Positions 1 to 5,846 of a stretch of DNA of 5,962 nucleotides are shown here, piece after piece (within the stretch, counting starts at the first letter, position 1; every line of letters begins with the position of its first letter). The notes below the pieces were generated by a model. That model worked only from the letters and a program-made list of their open reading frames with translations, ran no database searches and had not been told where the DNA came from. The DNA comes from Thermoproteota archaeon (GTDB taxonomy: Archaea > Korarchaeota > Korarchaeia > Korarchaeales > Korarchaeaceae). The position numbers and the translations under genes are program-made. The DNA lies in NCBI GenBank assembly GCA_021158805.1, contig JAGGTZ010000176.1, positions 1 through 5,962 on the forward strand, in the 5' to 3' direction.

Positions 1-154
1 ATTCTCTACCAATAGGGTTGTCTAGGGCTTCTTCAAGTAGCTCGTCGATGTCTCTAGAAGGGGGAGGGGTCACCTGATATATACCCATTAACCTCTCATC
101 AGGTACGGAGAATTCCCTTAACTCATCGCCGTAAAGTATTCTCACTAAAGCCAC
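1..154 (-). CDS. LarA-like nickel-dependent 2-hydroxy-acid racemase, N-terminal fragment (DUF2088)
   Basis: The gene runs off the left edge, so only about 50 N-terminal residues are visible. The fragment reads RILYGDELREFSVPDERLMG and then, after a short linker, ELLEEALDNPIGRE. This is the layout of the LarA/DUF2088 N-terminus: a short strand with a YG/YD turn, then a PDE segment, then an xALDNPIG motif. LarA racemases interconvert D- and L-2-hydroxy acids such as lactate using a nickel-pincer cofactor. The catalytic His residues and the cofactor Lys lie outside the window, so activity cannot be judged. Two starts are possible: GTG at 154, preceded by GGGGTG five bases away, or GTG at 145, which shares its G with the stop codon TAG of the upstream DUF401 gene. 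I prefer 154 for its ribosome binding site and for alignment with the family N-terminus. Either way the gene overlaps DUF401 and is probably translationally coupled to it. The substrate is unknown, since many archaeal homologues are not lactate racemases. Confidence 0.82.
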   Translation of the reverse strand, partial: MALVRILYGDELREFSVPDERLMGIYQVTPPPSRDIDELLEEALDNPIGRE

Positions 155-1350
155 AGCACCACCCCTAACACAACAGATATGATTGCAGAGATTATAGCGG
201 CTGGGATTATATACCTATAGGTTCCCTTAAAACTAGCTCTGTAATGCTCGATCGTCAGGATCAGGCAAAGGTGTACAGGCGATATCATAACACCCATGTA
301 TCCCCCTGTATACCCCAGAAGGAGGGCCAAGTTATTTATGGAGCTGCCTGTCCCGAGCACATTAATAAGGAGTGGGAATGCTGTCCCTGCATATACGAAT
401 TCGCCAGCGGTCGTTGCACCTATAACGAAGGGCAATATGAATGTAACTGGCATTATTGGAATTCCTCTTTCAGTCATGAAGTGAAGGAGGGCATCAGCAG
501 ACCTGCTATCGTAGACATACTGTCTGTACATCATTACTGCCACCACGATAACCAATATCTTGATCGAGAGAGCAAACTTGAGACCTTCCTTAATCTGTTC
601 CTTAGATGGTCTCGTGTATAGCGTGACGATGAGCGCTGTTATAAGTAGAGCAAACTCAACAGGGAGTCTGACACCGAACACAAGTACAATAATTAGGATG
701 AAGGGCCAGGAGGCTAAAGCAAGTTTCCACCTATTCACACACCTAATTTCGCACTTTCTTGCCCTTTTCCTAAGGAGGGGAATTGATATCAACAAACCAG
801 CAAGGATAGTAGCTATGGCTGCTGGAAATGTGGCCTCTATAACCCTAACGATACTAGTATCTAGGATAACAGCGGTTAGGATCAAAGCTTGGTAGAGTGG
901 CCAGACTGGGACCCAGATATGTCTAAACCAGTAATTCAGGAAGGAGGCGAAATTACTGCCCAGTTCTTGCTTATCTAGATAGTGCTCTTTTAGCATCATC
1001 GCCGATACTAAAGCCCCACCAGGCATTGGAATGAGCCCCACCAATGAAGGGATAAATAAGGAGGCGAAATTGCAGCTTAGGCTGGCGAAAAGCCTAGTCA
1101 TCTTTTCTAAGATTCCTGAGACTTTCATCATATAAGAGAGGAATAGAGCTGAGATGAAGGCGATGAGAAGCCTTGCCGTTGAGTAAGTCAATATGCCTTC
1201 GAAGGTGGATTCAAATATCTTTACACCGAGAGCTAGCACTCCAAATACTATAGTGGCAGCCATAACGGCTATATGAACCTCAACCTTCTTTACGAGCATT
1301 CCTATGAGTATTATCACTGAAATGATGAAACTAACGACTGGATCTACCAT
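145..1350 (-). CDS. DUF401 family integral membrane protein, predicted transporter
   Basis: A 401-residue, very hydrophobic protein with about ten to twelve predicted membrane segments. It carries the hallmarks of DUF401: PMPGGALVSA at residues 108-117, NYWFRHIW at 139-146, a GATTAGEF turn near 311-318, and YMGVMISPVHLCLILT at 351-366. The family is generally placed with ion-transporter-like permeases, but I know of no established substrate. The reading frame is open up to an ATG at 1434, which would add 28 residues. That extension is charged and soluble (KGGSEAHRNAF...), unlike a family N-terminus. The internal ATG at 1350 has GAGGGGAGAA directly upstream, an AT-rich TATA-like box at the right distance, and begins at once with a membrane helix, so I chose 1350. 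Downstream the gene overlaps a LarA-like racemase, which suggests that it moves a hydroxy acid or related carboxylate (inference). It lies 141 bases after the CDF stop and has its own candidate promoter. Confidence 0.88.
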   Translation of the reverse strand: MVDPVVSFIISVIILIGMLVKKVEVHIAVMAATIVFGVLALGVKIFESTFEGILTYSTARLLIAFISALFLSYMMKVSGILEKMTRLFASLSCNFASLFIPSLVGLIPMPGGALVSAMMLKEHYLDKQELGSNFASFLNYWFRHIWVPVWPLYQALILTAVILDTSIVRVIEATFPAAIATILAGLLISIPLLRKRARKCEIRCVNRWKLALASWPFILIIVLVFGVRLPVEFALLITALIVTLYTRPSKEQIKEGLKFALSIKILVIVVAVMMYRQYVYDSRSADALLHFMTERGIPIMPVTFILPFVIGATTAGEFVYAGTAFPLLINVLGTGSSINNLALLLGYTGGYMGVMISPVHLCLILTIEHYRASFKGTYRYIIPAAIISAIISVVLGVVLWL

Positions 1351-1393
1351 TTCTCCCCTCTCGGGCAGCTCTCCATTAACTAAAAATTTTTCC
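1351..1393 (-). promoter_or_regulatory. Candidate promoter and ribosome binding site for the DUF401-LarA operon
   Basis: Reading on the minus strand, GGAAAAATTTTTA (1393 to 1381) is a plausible BRE/TATA element. A start site about 25 bases downstream would fall near 1360-1365, just before the purine-rich GAGGGGAGAA that ends one base before the ATG at 1350. This arrangement supports the shorter start for the DUF401 gene, because the box would lie inside the coding region of the longer version. The call rests on pattern only. Confidence 0.4.
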
Positions 1394-1491
1394 AAAAAAG
1401 CATTACGGTGAGCTTCGCTACCACCTTTCAACATATGATCAATCGGGATACTTGGATGCTCTGGGCTGAAAGTAAAGGTACGAAAGTTCTG

Positions 1492-2826
1492 TTAAATAGT
1501 ACTACCATGGACCTCCTCGCAAGATGGTACTATCCTCACCGAGGCTTTGGCTCCGGGTACTAGCTCCGCTAGTATGGCCTCCACATCATGCTCTAACTTA
1601 TTTACTTCCTTCACAGAGAGGTTCGGATCTGCACCAACCCTGATCTCTAATCTAAGCTCATCTTCAGATCTTACAGAATTTACTTTAACCCATTTGACGT
1701 CTTTTAACTCCTTAACTCTTCTAATTACTTCCTCAGCCTCTATTCTCTCCCCTACATGGTCTATATGTACCATAACCTCCTCTAGCCCTAGTCTCCTCTT
1801 GAGAGAGGTTTCTATTTCTTCAGCTATCTTATGAGCTTCCTTGAGGTTCATCTCTTTGTCTACTATGACATGAAGGCTAAGTCTCTCTTTTCGATCTCCA
1901 TAGAAGTCCGTAGAGTGTACACCTTTGACGCCATTCGTCTTAAGGACTATGTTTCTAACCATGGATTCCCTAGAGGGCCCAGATGGTGTTATCATTATCA
2001 AAACGTCCTTTGCTTTCAATTCTTCAGATAATCTCCTTTCGACCTTTCTAATAACCTCCTGGGACTGCTCTGCAGTCAGAGAGGGATCTATAGCGACTAC
2101 AGCATCTATTAACAGGGACTTACCGATCCTCCTAGCCCTTACCTTCCGGATGGACTCTACCTCCTCACACTCGCTGATCAACGACTGGGCTTTTGATAGC
2201 AGGGAGGGATCTATCCTATCCAAAAGATCGGAAGCTGACCAGTATGCCACCCTAGCAGTTGAAGGTATTACCATGGTGGTCGCTATAATAGCAGAAAGAG
2301 GGTCAAGCCAAGGAATGATCTCGCTCGATACCATTAACACAAGTACTACGATCAGTGTGCGTCCGGCATCCCATCCGTAGTTAATGGCTTCTGATTGCAT
2401 CATCCTGACTCCTTCTGATCCTCCTGTAAACCATAGAGCTAGAGATCTACCCACATTTATTATCGAGGTTAGGAGAAGAAGGAAAATGGCCTCATTCGTT
2501 ACAATGGGGGGAGATGGCCTCCCGATCAACGATATAACGGCTTTGTATATTACATATCCCTCGACCTCTAGTAAGATGACAGAGGATAAGAGACCTAAGA
2601 GGCTGTCGAATTTCTCATGGCCATAGGGGTGATCAGCATCTGGGGGTCTACTTGATATTCTTATGCCAATCCAAGTGATACTCGAGGTTAGTACATCTCC
2701 AAGGGAGTCGATTACCTCAGCTAGGACTATTATGCTTCCTGTAATTAGTGCTGTAATTAACTTTATGGCGACTATTAGTAGTGATATCATGATCGACGAT
2801 ATTGCGACGATCTCTGACTTTCTCAT
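1492..2826 (-). CDS. Cation diffusion facilitator (CDF) metal exporter with extended multi-domain C-terminus
   Basis: A 444-residue CDF antiporter, a family that exports divalent metals such as Zn, Fe, Mn, Co or Cd in exchange for protons. Six membrane helices fill residues about 8-190. Helix 2 holds the ligand motif AEVIDSLGDV with D40 and D44, followed by the family loop DHPYGH at 65-70. Helix 5 holds EAINYGWDAG, giving N149 and D153, where most family members have H or D at the first position. The usual single cytoplasmic ZT_dimer domain appears to be present three times: about 208-282, 286-358 and 363-435. The middle copy is the most typical (SLHVIVDKEMNLKEAHKIAE, ending VMVHIDHV). This explains the length of 444 against about 300 for ordinary members. 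The start ATG at 2826 has AGGAAGG just upstream and leads directly into helix 1. The gene follows the YkgJ gene after 48 bases, so co-transcription is likely. Metal specificity cannot be read from the sequence. Confidence 0.93.
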   Translation of the reverse strand: MRKSEIVAISSIMISLLIVAIKLITALITGSIIVLAEVIDSLGDVLTSSITWIGIRISSRPPDADHPYGHEKFDSLLGLLSSVILLEVEGYVIYKAVISLIGRPSPPIVTNEAIFLLLLTSIINVGRSLALWFTGGSEGVRMMQSEAINYGWDAGRTLIVVLVLMVSSEIIPWLDPLSAIIATTMVIPSTARVAYWSASDLLDRIDPSLLSKAQSLISECEEVESIRKVRARRIGKSLLIDAVVAIDPSLTAEQSQEVIRKVERRLSEELKAKDVLIMITPSGPSRESMVRNIVLKTNGVKGVHSTDFYGDRKERLSLHVIVDKEMNLKEAHKIAEEIETSLKRRLGLEEVMVHIDHVGERIEAEEVIRRVKELKDVKWVKVNSVRSEDELRLEIRVGADPNLSVKEVNKLEHDVEAILAELVPGAKASVRIVPSCEEVHGSTI

Positions 2827-2874
2827 GGGCCTTCCTGCCCCTGAACAACTATATCGTCATACCCTTAAAGCCCT

Positions 2875-3345
2875 CTAGTCATGGGGGTCTTCACCCTCCA
2901 GTATACCGAGGACCTTCCCTATAGCTTTAGATATCTCCTTTGAGGGAGCTTTATATTGCTCAGGATCGCTTTCCTCGTCCCATACTAGTCCAGGACAGGA
3001 TATAGAGACAAGCAGGAATTCATCTGAGACTATGAAGGGATATCTTCTGCAAGTATTTGGCCTCCTATCATAAATCCTACACTTGTTTTCAGGGTCTAAG
3101 AAGAAGCAGGAACCATCTTCCTTTAGCCTCATCTTATAAAGAGCGCCAGTAAAATACCTCTCAAGTTCTGTAGTGGGCTCGTAGAAATCCTTGAGATCCG
3201 AAAGTCTCTTCAAATCTTCCTCATAGAGAGGGATAACCCTGTCTCTGCAGCACTCCCCACACATAATACAAGAGAAGCCGGGGAGCCTCTCAACTCTTAT
3301 ATAGTCTGAGATCACGAACCCCTGTCTTGCTCTAGGTGCGGACAT
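2875..3345 (-). CDS. YkgJ-family cysteine-cluster protein
   Basis: A 156-residue soluble protein with the defining CxxCxxCC motif near the N-terminus, CIMCGECC, giving C26, C29, C32 and C33. Four more cysteines follow at C80, C89, C99 and C117 in the family pattern GSCFF...NKCRIYDRRPNTCRRYPF. Proteins of this family (formerly annotated as Fe-S oxidoreductases) are thought to bind metal, either zinc or an iron-sulphur cluster, through these cysteines. Their reaction is not established. The length is normal and all expected cysteines are present, so the gene looks intact. ATG at 3345 is the only sensible start, since C26 follows soon after. No clear Shine-Dalgarno precedes it. A TATA-like TTTATTTA about 31-38 bases upstream suggests a leaderless or short-leader transcript. 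The gene is first in the minus-strand run and probably shares a transcript with the CDF exporter, which may point to a joint role in metal handling (inference). Confidence 0.92.
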   Translation of the reverse strand: MSAPRARQGFVISDYIRVERLPGFSCIMCGECCRDRVIPLYEEDLKRLSDLKDFYEPTTELERYFTGALYKMRLKEDGSCFFLDPENKCRIYDRRPNTCRRYPFIVSDEFLLVSISCPGLVWDEESDPEQYKAPSKEISKAIGKVLGILEGEDPHD

Positions 3346-3372
3346 TATTGGTTATCGTTGTATGGAGTAAGA

Positions 3373-3402
3373 TGCCTAAATAAACGTTAGGTTTGCCTAA
3401 TT
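3373..3402 (-). promoter_or_regulatory. Candidate YkgJ-CDF promoter embedded in TTAGG/CCTAA elements
   Basis: On the minus strand, GTTTATTTAGG (about 3385-3375) is a TATA-like box 31-38 bases upstream of the YkgJ start codon. It is flanked by the pentamer CCTAA/TTAGG in alternating orientation on the plus strand: CCTAA 3375-3379, TTAGG 3387-3391, CCTAA 3396-3400. The last two form a perfect inverted repeat with a four-base spacer. TGCCTAA also recurs directly at 3373 and 3394, 21 bases apart, which would place both copies on the same face of the helix. This could be an operator overlapping the promoter. The regulator is unknown. Confidence 0.35.
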
Positions 3403-3455
3403 ATACCTTAATAACGGTAAGTAGGCTCCACTAGCGAAATTCTTGAATTAGGCAA
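3393..3455. repeat. Ten-base perfect inverted repeat TTGCCTAATT / AATTAGGCAA
   Basis: TTGCCTAATT at 3393-3402 is matched exactly by AATTAGGCAA at 3446-3455, with 43 bases between the arms. The left arm also takes part in the short TTAGG/CCTAA palindromes at the YkgJ promoter. Possible roles are paired sites for a regulator that loops DNA, or the ends of a lost small element. No transposase or target duplication is seen, so I favour regulation, weakly. Confidence 0.4.
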
Positions 3456-3628
3456 CTCTACATAGCTAACTCAGTACTTGAAGCCAATACGAGATGGCAA
3501 CGAGCGACAATTACTTCTGTGAATAATAATGTAGAGTATGTTAGCCCTACTACTAGGCTCAAACAAAGGCTGTATTGCTGTTAGACGGTAAAGCTGGACC
3601 TACTTGAACTCTAAAAGAGATACAGGAA
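3403..3628. other. Non-coding stretch with a possible degraded reading frame
   Basis: This is the remaining part of the 313-base gap between the YkgJ and DUF4405 genes, apart from the promoter and hairpin listed separately. No open frame of useful length exists and no tRNA-like T-loop or other RNA signature was found. The one coding-like hint is on the plus strand from 3557: AQTKAVLLLDGKAGPT, then TGA (3605-3607), then TLKEIQERDLIDLSG, ending at TAA 3653-3655. It has a helix-turn-helix flavour but is far too short to assign. Treat it as a possible gene remnant only. Confidence 0.3.
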
Positions 3629-3647
3629 AGAGATCTTATCGATCTCT
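3629..3647 (-). terminator. Terminator-like hairpin after the DUF4405 gene
   Basis: AGAGATC (3629-3635) and GATCTCT (3641-3647) form a perfect seven-base stem with a five-base loop. It starts 11 bases beyond the TGA stop of the DUF4405 gene. On the minus strand the stem is followed by TTTCCTGTATCTCTTTT, a pyrimidine-rich tract that suits archaeal termination, which depends mainly on U-rich stretches. The stem is moderately AT-rich and could also be a processing site. Confidence 0.45.
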
Positions 3648-3658
3648 CCGGGTAATCA

Positions 3659-3925
3659 TCACAATAACCTCTTAGTGAGTACTTTCAGAGTGTTGAAGTT
3701 GAGATCCACATGTATCAGGGCTGAGCCTGCCATTATGAAACCTATTATTGTGTGCCAATATTTCCAGTCAGCCTTAGTCATGAATAAGAGCACAGCTTCA
3801 GAGCTACCCTTCCCCGCAGGCGCTATATAGAGCACTATACCACTTAGGAGTAGGAAAATTCCCATGATGAGCTGAGAAATACTAACTATGGATCTTATCT
3901 TCAATTTAATCTCCTTAAAGCTCAT
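3659..3925 (-). CDS. Small DUF4405-like membrane protein
   Basis: An 88-residue protein with two membrane helices, about residues 13-36 and 57-75, joined by an outside loop. It shows the DUF4405 pattern: LLLSGIVLYIAPAGKG in the first helix and following turn, then W..YWHTIIGFIMAG and HVDLNFNTLK. Two histidines are placed as in the family, in the second helix and at its end (YWHT and LIHVDLN). They may be haem or metal ligands, as in cytochrome b-like membrane proteins, but this is inference. The frame is open to an ATG at 3940, but a perfect GGAGGTGA at 3930-3937 lies four bases before the ATG at 3925, so I chose 3925. Promoter-like TATATA lies at 3959-3964 and a palindromic operator at 3987-4002. 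The gene appears to stand alone, with a terminator-like hairpin after it. It shares its upstream operator with the 95-residue membrane protein gene near 5518-5805, so the two may be co-regulated. The family assignment is moderately sure and the function is unknown. Confidence 0.78.
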   Translation of the reverse strand: MSFKEIKLKIRSIVSISQLIMGIFLLLSGIVLYIAPAGKGSSEAVLLFMTKADWKYWHTIIGFIMAGSALIHVDLNFNTLKVLTKRLL

Positions 3926-3929
3926 ATTC

Positions 3930-3964
3930 TCACCTCCCATCCAAGGATCTACCGTCTCTATATA
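3930..3964 (-). promoter_or_regulatory. Promoter and consensus Shine-Dalgarno of the DUF4405 gene
   Basis: The Shine-Dalgarno GGAGGTGA (3937 to 3930, minus strand) matches the archaeal 16S rRNA tail over eight bases and sits four bases from the ATG at 3925. TATATA at 3959-3964 lies 34-39 bases upstream of that ATG, so a transcript would begin close to the Shine-Dalgarno. A second AT-rich candidate, AATATAATT, lies at about 3974-3982. Confidence 0.55.
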
Positions 3965-3986
3965 GTCTGATCAATTATATTAGCGG

Positions 3987-4002
3987 TATGGACGAATTGT
4001 CC
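3987..4002 (-). promoter_or_regulatory. Palindromic operator candidate, copy 1 (GGACnATTnGTCCATA)
   Basis: On the minus strand this reads GGACAATTCGTCCATA: a perfect GGAC/GTCC inverted repeat with a five-base spacer, so the half-sites are one helical turn apart. It lies 61 bases upstream of the DUF4405 start and upstream of its TATA candidates, in a divergent intergenic region. The element at 5847-5862 matches at 14 of 16 positions, including the central ATT and the trailing ATA, and occupies the same kind of place. I found no third copy in the window. The position suggests an activator site or a shared site for both divergent promoters. Confidence 0.6.
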
Positions 4003-4071
4003 GCTCTAAAACCCCCTCTAAAACTATAGCGAACTAATACTAAGGGTTAATAGAAATCACTGCATAGGACT

Positions 4072-4516
4072 GTGATGGTCCCTCCTCCCATAAGACATTC
4101 ACCCAGATCTACTCCCATAGATAAGGAAAGCGCCCTTAGGGCCATAGATACAGTTAAAGAGGCAGTTCCTTTCCTGTCGCTTGGTCCTGCTCTAATAGCT
4201 AGAGGACCAGGGGGAGAGCTACGCCTTCGATAGGATCCACTTCGATCCAGTGGCGATGGAACCTTCTCCCAAGGGTCGTCCCATAAGGGCATTTAAGGAG
4301 TCAATAAGCCGAGAAGAGGTAGCTAATGTAATGGACAGCATTGTCAGAGAACTCAAAGTCCTAGAGAGGGCGGAATATAGGGAGCCAGAGAGAGCATGGA
4401 TTGTCCCCTTAGCCTAGGGCCCCTACATAGTAGCACACGTTAGGGTCTCCTCTGAGGGCAACGAAATAATACCCGACTATGGCTTGACAGAGGAGGTAAG
4501 GAGGTACGTCCTTTAG
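4072..4516 (+). pseudogene. Disrupted gene of about 147 residues, family not recognised
   Basis: The first part reads in one frame from GTG 4072 or ATG 4075: VPPPIRHSPRSTPIDKESAL, then VKEAVPFLSLGPALIARGPG. That frame soon stops at TAG 4231. The coding character continues in the next frame through ESYAFDRIHFDPVAMEPS and on to EVRRYVL, with a terminal TAG at 4514-4516. The join falls in the five-G run at 4210-4214, where four Gs would restore the frame. A second defect is TAG at 4415-4417 within VPLA*GPYIVAHV, one base from a Trp codon. The restored protein is soluble, about 147 residues, with mixed charge typical of a real protein. I do not recognise the family. It lies divergent from the DUF4405 gene, and just upstream of the permease pseudogene in the same direction, so the two may once have been an operon. 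The minus-strand open frame across 4047-4292 looks like a shadow of it. Confidence 0.6.
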
Positions 4517-4547
4517 GCTAATTTACGCCCTATATTCTTTTCTGTTT

Positions 4548-5622
4548 CTGAAGGAGGAAAAGATTCTTTTAGTACTAGTTACCTTATATGCGATACTCTT
4601 CCTAGCCGACATAGGGTTCCCTCTCAGATCGCCTAGCTATATTAATGTAGAGGCTATCCCGCTCATTATCTCGTTTATGCTGATTTCAAAACTATTAGAG
4701 TTTTCAGGGGCCTTCTCTAGGATCTCAGGAAGGATAATTTCCCTATCAGGATGGAAGATGCTTCTCCTCTTACTTATGGTCTCCGAACTGGCTGCAGCTA
4801 TACTCATGAACGACACAGCCCTATTCTTCGTAATCCCACTCATTGTAACTCTCAGTAGAGTGGCTAAGACAGACTTCTCAGATCTAGCCATAATACTAAC
4901 GGTAGCCGTCAACATAGGATCGGCACTTACTCCAATCAGTAATCCACAGAATATCATAATCTGGAACCACTTCCACCTCTCCTTCACCGAGTTCATTACA
5001 GCAATGTTCCCATTCTTTCTCTTATCTACAGGGTTCCTCTTAATCACTACATATGTCTACTTAGGGAAATCCTTACACATAAATAGGGTAAAGATGCCTC
5101 CAATAGCTTTAGACTATAAGCTAATGCTTACTTCCATCTTACTTCTTATCGTTAACGTAATGCTTGCTCAATACGGTGCTGAAGTATTGGGAGTTGTCCT
5201 AACGGTCTTGGCAGCCCTCCTTATGAGGAGAAAACTTCTACTTAAGTTGGACTATCCGCTAATCCTAATTTTCTGCCTTATCTTCATGGATTTCTCTGAG
5301 ATATCCCATCTCATAAACTATTATGGCATTCTCCCTACAATGAGGGCAGGGTGTACTGTCATCCTGATTTCCTCTCTACTAAGCTAGTAATGAGTAATGT
5401 ACCAACTACCATAACCCTGTTAGCGCATACTAGTAATTGGAAAGCATTAGCTGTCGAGGTGAATTTAGGTGGATCTGGCCTCGTGGGGGATCTATGGCCA
5501 ATCTTATCACACTCAGACTAGCTAAGGTGAACCTTAGGAAGTTCCATTGATATTCCATACCATTCTTCATTGTTTCCTTGGCTGTATTCTATTCCCTCAG
5601 CCAGCTCGGAATATACCCTTAA
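4548..5622 (+). pseudogene. Disrupted SLC13/ArsB-type (ion transporter superfamily) permease
   Basis: The longest intact piece (4677-5384) shows family hallmarks: MNDTALFFVIPL in the first half, then NIGSALTPISNPQNIIIW, the conserved turn of the CitMHS/ArsB/NhaD permeases. Its frame stops at TAG 5385, but the second-half hallmarks follow in other frames: VMSNVPTTITLLAHTSNW and VEVNLGG (5387-5490), then GSMANLITLRLAKV (5488 onward). The first shift needs one base restored near 5384 and the second needs a sixth G in the run 5485-5489. After FH there is a TGA (5548-5550), yet the frame goes on as YSIPFFIVSLAVFYSLSQLG to TAA 5620-5622, a typical last helix of the family. At the 5' end the coding-like frame (FLKEEKILLVLVTLYAILFL) reaches back to TAA 4497 with no ATG, GTG or TTG before 4677. 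The start is therefore lost or non-standard, and 4548 is an estimate. Starting at 4677 would omit the first helix. The restored length is about 360 residues. Substrate is unknown: arsenite, citrate-like anions and sodium are all possible in this superfamily. Confidence 0.8.
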
Positions 5623-5805
5623 ATCAGGACTGCCCAGGGTGCAGGGGTATCTGCCCTTCCTGTACCTGTTTTTGTATCCGAGATCATTGCTTCCTTTGTA
5701 TGCTTTCTCCTCCTTGGGGTACCAAAACGGGAAAGTGGCTATTATGAATGCGAGGATAAGTACCATAATGAATTTGACGATCTCCCAGTATTCTCTCCTT
5801 CTCAT
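5518..5805 (-). CDS. Small membrane-anchored protein, unrecognised (95 residues)
   Basis: The protein starts with a basic MRRREYW, then one membrane helix at about residues 10-29 (IVKFIMVLILAFIIATFPFW). A polar, Tyr-rich and charged tail with a single cysteine (C55, in RYPCTLGSPDL) follows. The positive N-terminus predicts an inside N-terminus with the tail outside the cell. I recognise no family. Support for a real gene comes from GGGTGGTGAG directly before the ATG at 5805, a TATA-like element at about 5831-5838, and the shared palindromic operator at 5847-5862. Residues 62-95 are encoded opposite the 3' end of the plus-strand permease pseudogene (overlap 5518-5622). The C-terminal third may therefore be a read-through into antisense sequence rather than an old domain. 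The upstream plus-strand gene starting at 5878 is divergent. Confidence 0.6.
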   Translation of the reverse strand: MRRREYWEIVKFIMVLILAFIIATFPFWYPKEEKAYKGSNDLGYKNRYRKGRYPCTLGSPDLRVYSELAEGIEYSQGNNEEWYGISMELPKVHLS

Positions 5806-5840
5806 CTCACCACCCTTATAAGTGCCCGCTCTAATATGAA
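5806..5840 (-). promoter_or_regulatory. Candidate promoter and ribosome binding site of the 95-residue gene
   Basis: GGGTGGTGAG ends at the base before the ATG at 5805 and provides a GGTG-type Shine-Dalgarno. TTTCATATTAG (about 5840-5830, minus strand) is a TATA-like element 26-33 bases upstream of the ATG, fitting a very short leader. CTTATAAG at 5815-5822 is also AT-rich and symmetrical but lies too close to the ATG to act as the TATA box for this start. Confidence 0.42.
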
Positions 5841-5846
5841 ATTCAA

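Noticed and set aside
244..895. Plus-strand open frames opposite the DUF401 gene
   Set aside because: They are shadows of a conserved membrane protein gene and show no family motif, as do the frames between 1547 and 2878 opposite the CDF gene.
1351..1434. Longer N-terminus for the DUF401 protein from ATG 1434
   Set aside because: The extra 28 residues are polar, contain the likely TATA box, and lack a good Shine-Dalgarno, whereas ATG 1350 has one.
3403..3628. RNA gene or CRISPR array in the gap
   Set aside because: No T-loop sequence, no cloverleaf arms and no regularly spaced direct repeats were found.
4047..4292. Minus-strand open frame of 81 codons
   Set aside because: It is rich in Ser, Arg and Pro and lacks a domain. 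The plus strand reads as a more natural protein once the G-run shift is allowed.
4415..4417. Amber codon read as pyrrolysine
   Set aside because: No pyl genes or pyrrolysine-using family are visible, TAG is used as a normal stop by neighbouring genes, and the same gene carries a frameshift.
4637..5047. Minus-strand open frame of 136 codons
   Set aside because: It lies opposite the best-conserved part of the permease (the NDTALFF and NPQN motifs on the plus strand) and has no recognisable domain or convincing ribosome binding site.
5384..5490. Programmed frameshifting in the permease gene
   Set aside because: The join near 5384 (CTA CTA AGC TAG) is not a slippery heptamer. The further stop at 5548 and missing start would remain unexplained, so gene decay or read error fits better.
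5547..5821. Plus-strand open frames opposite the 95-residue gene
   Set aside because: They overlap both the permease end and the minus-strand gene, lack ribosome binding sites, and the permease's own last helix is read in a different frame.
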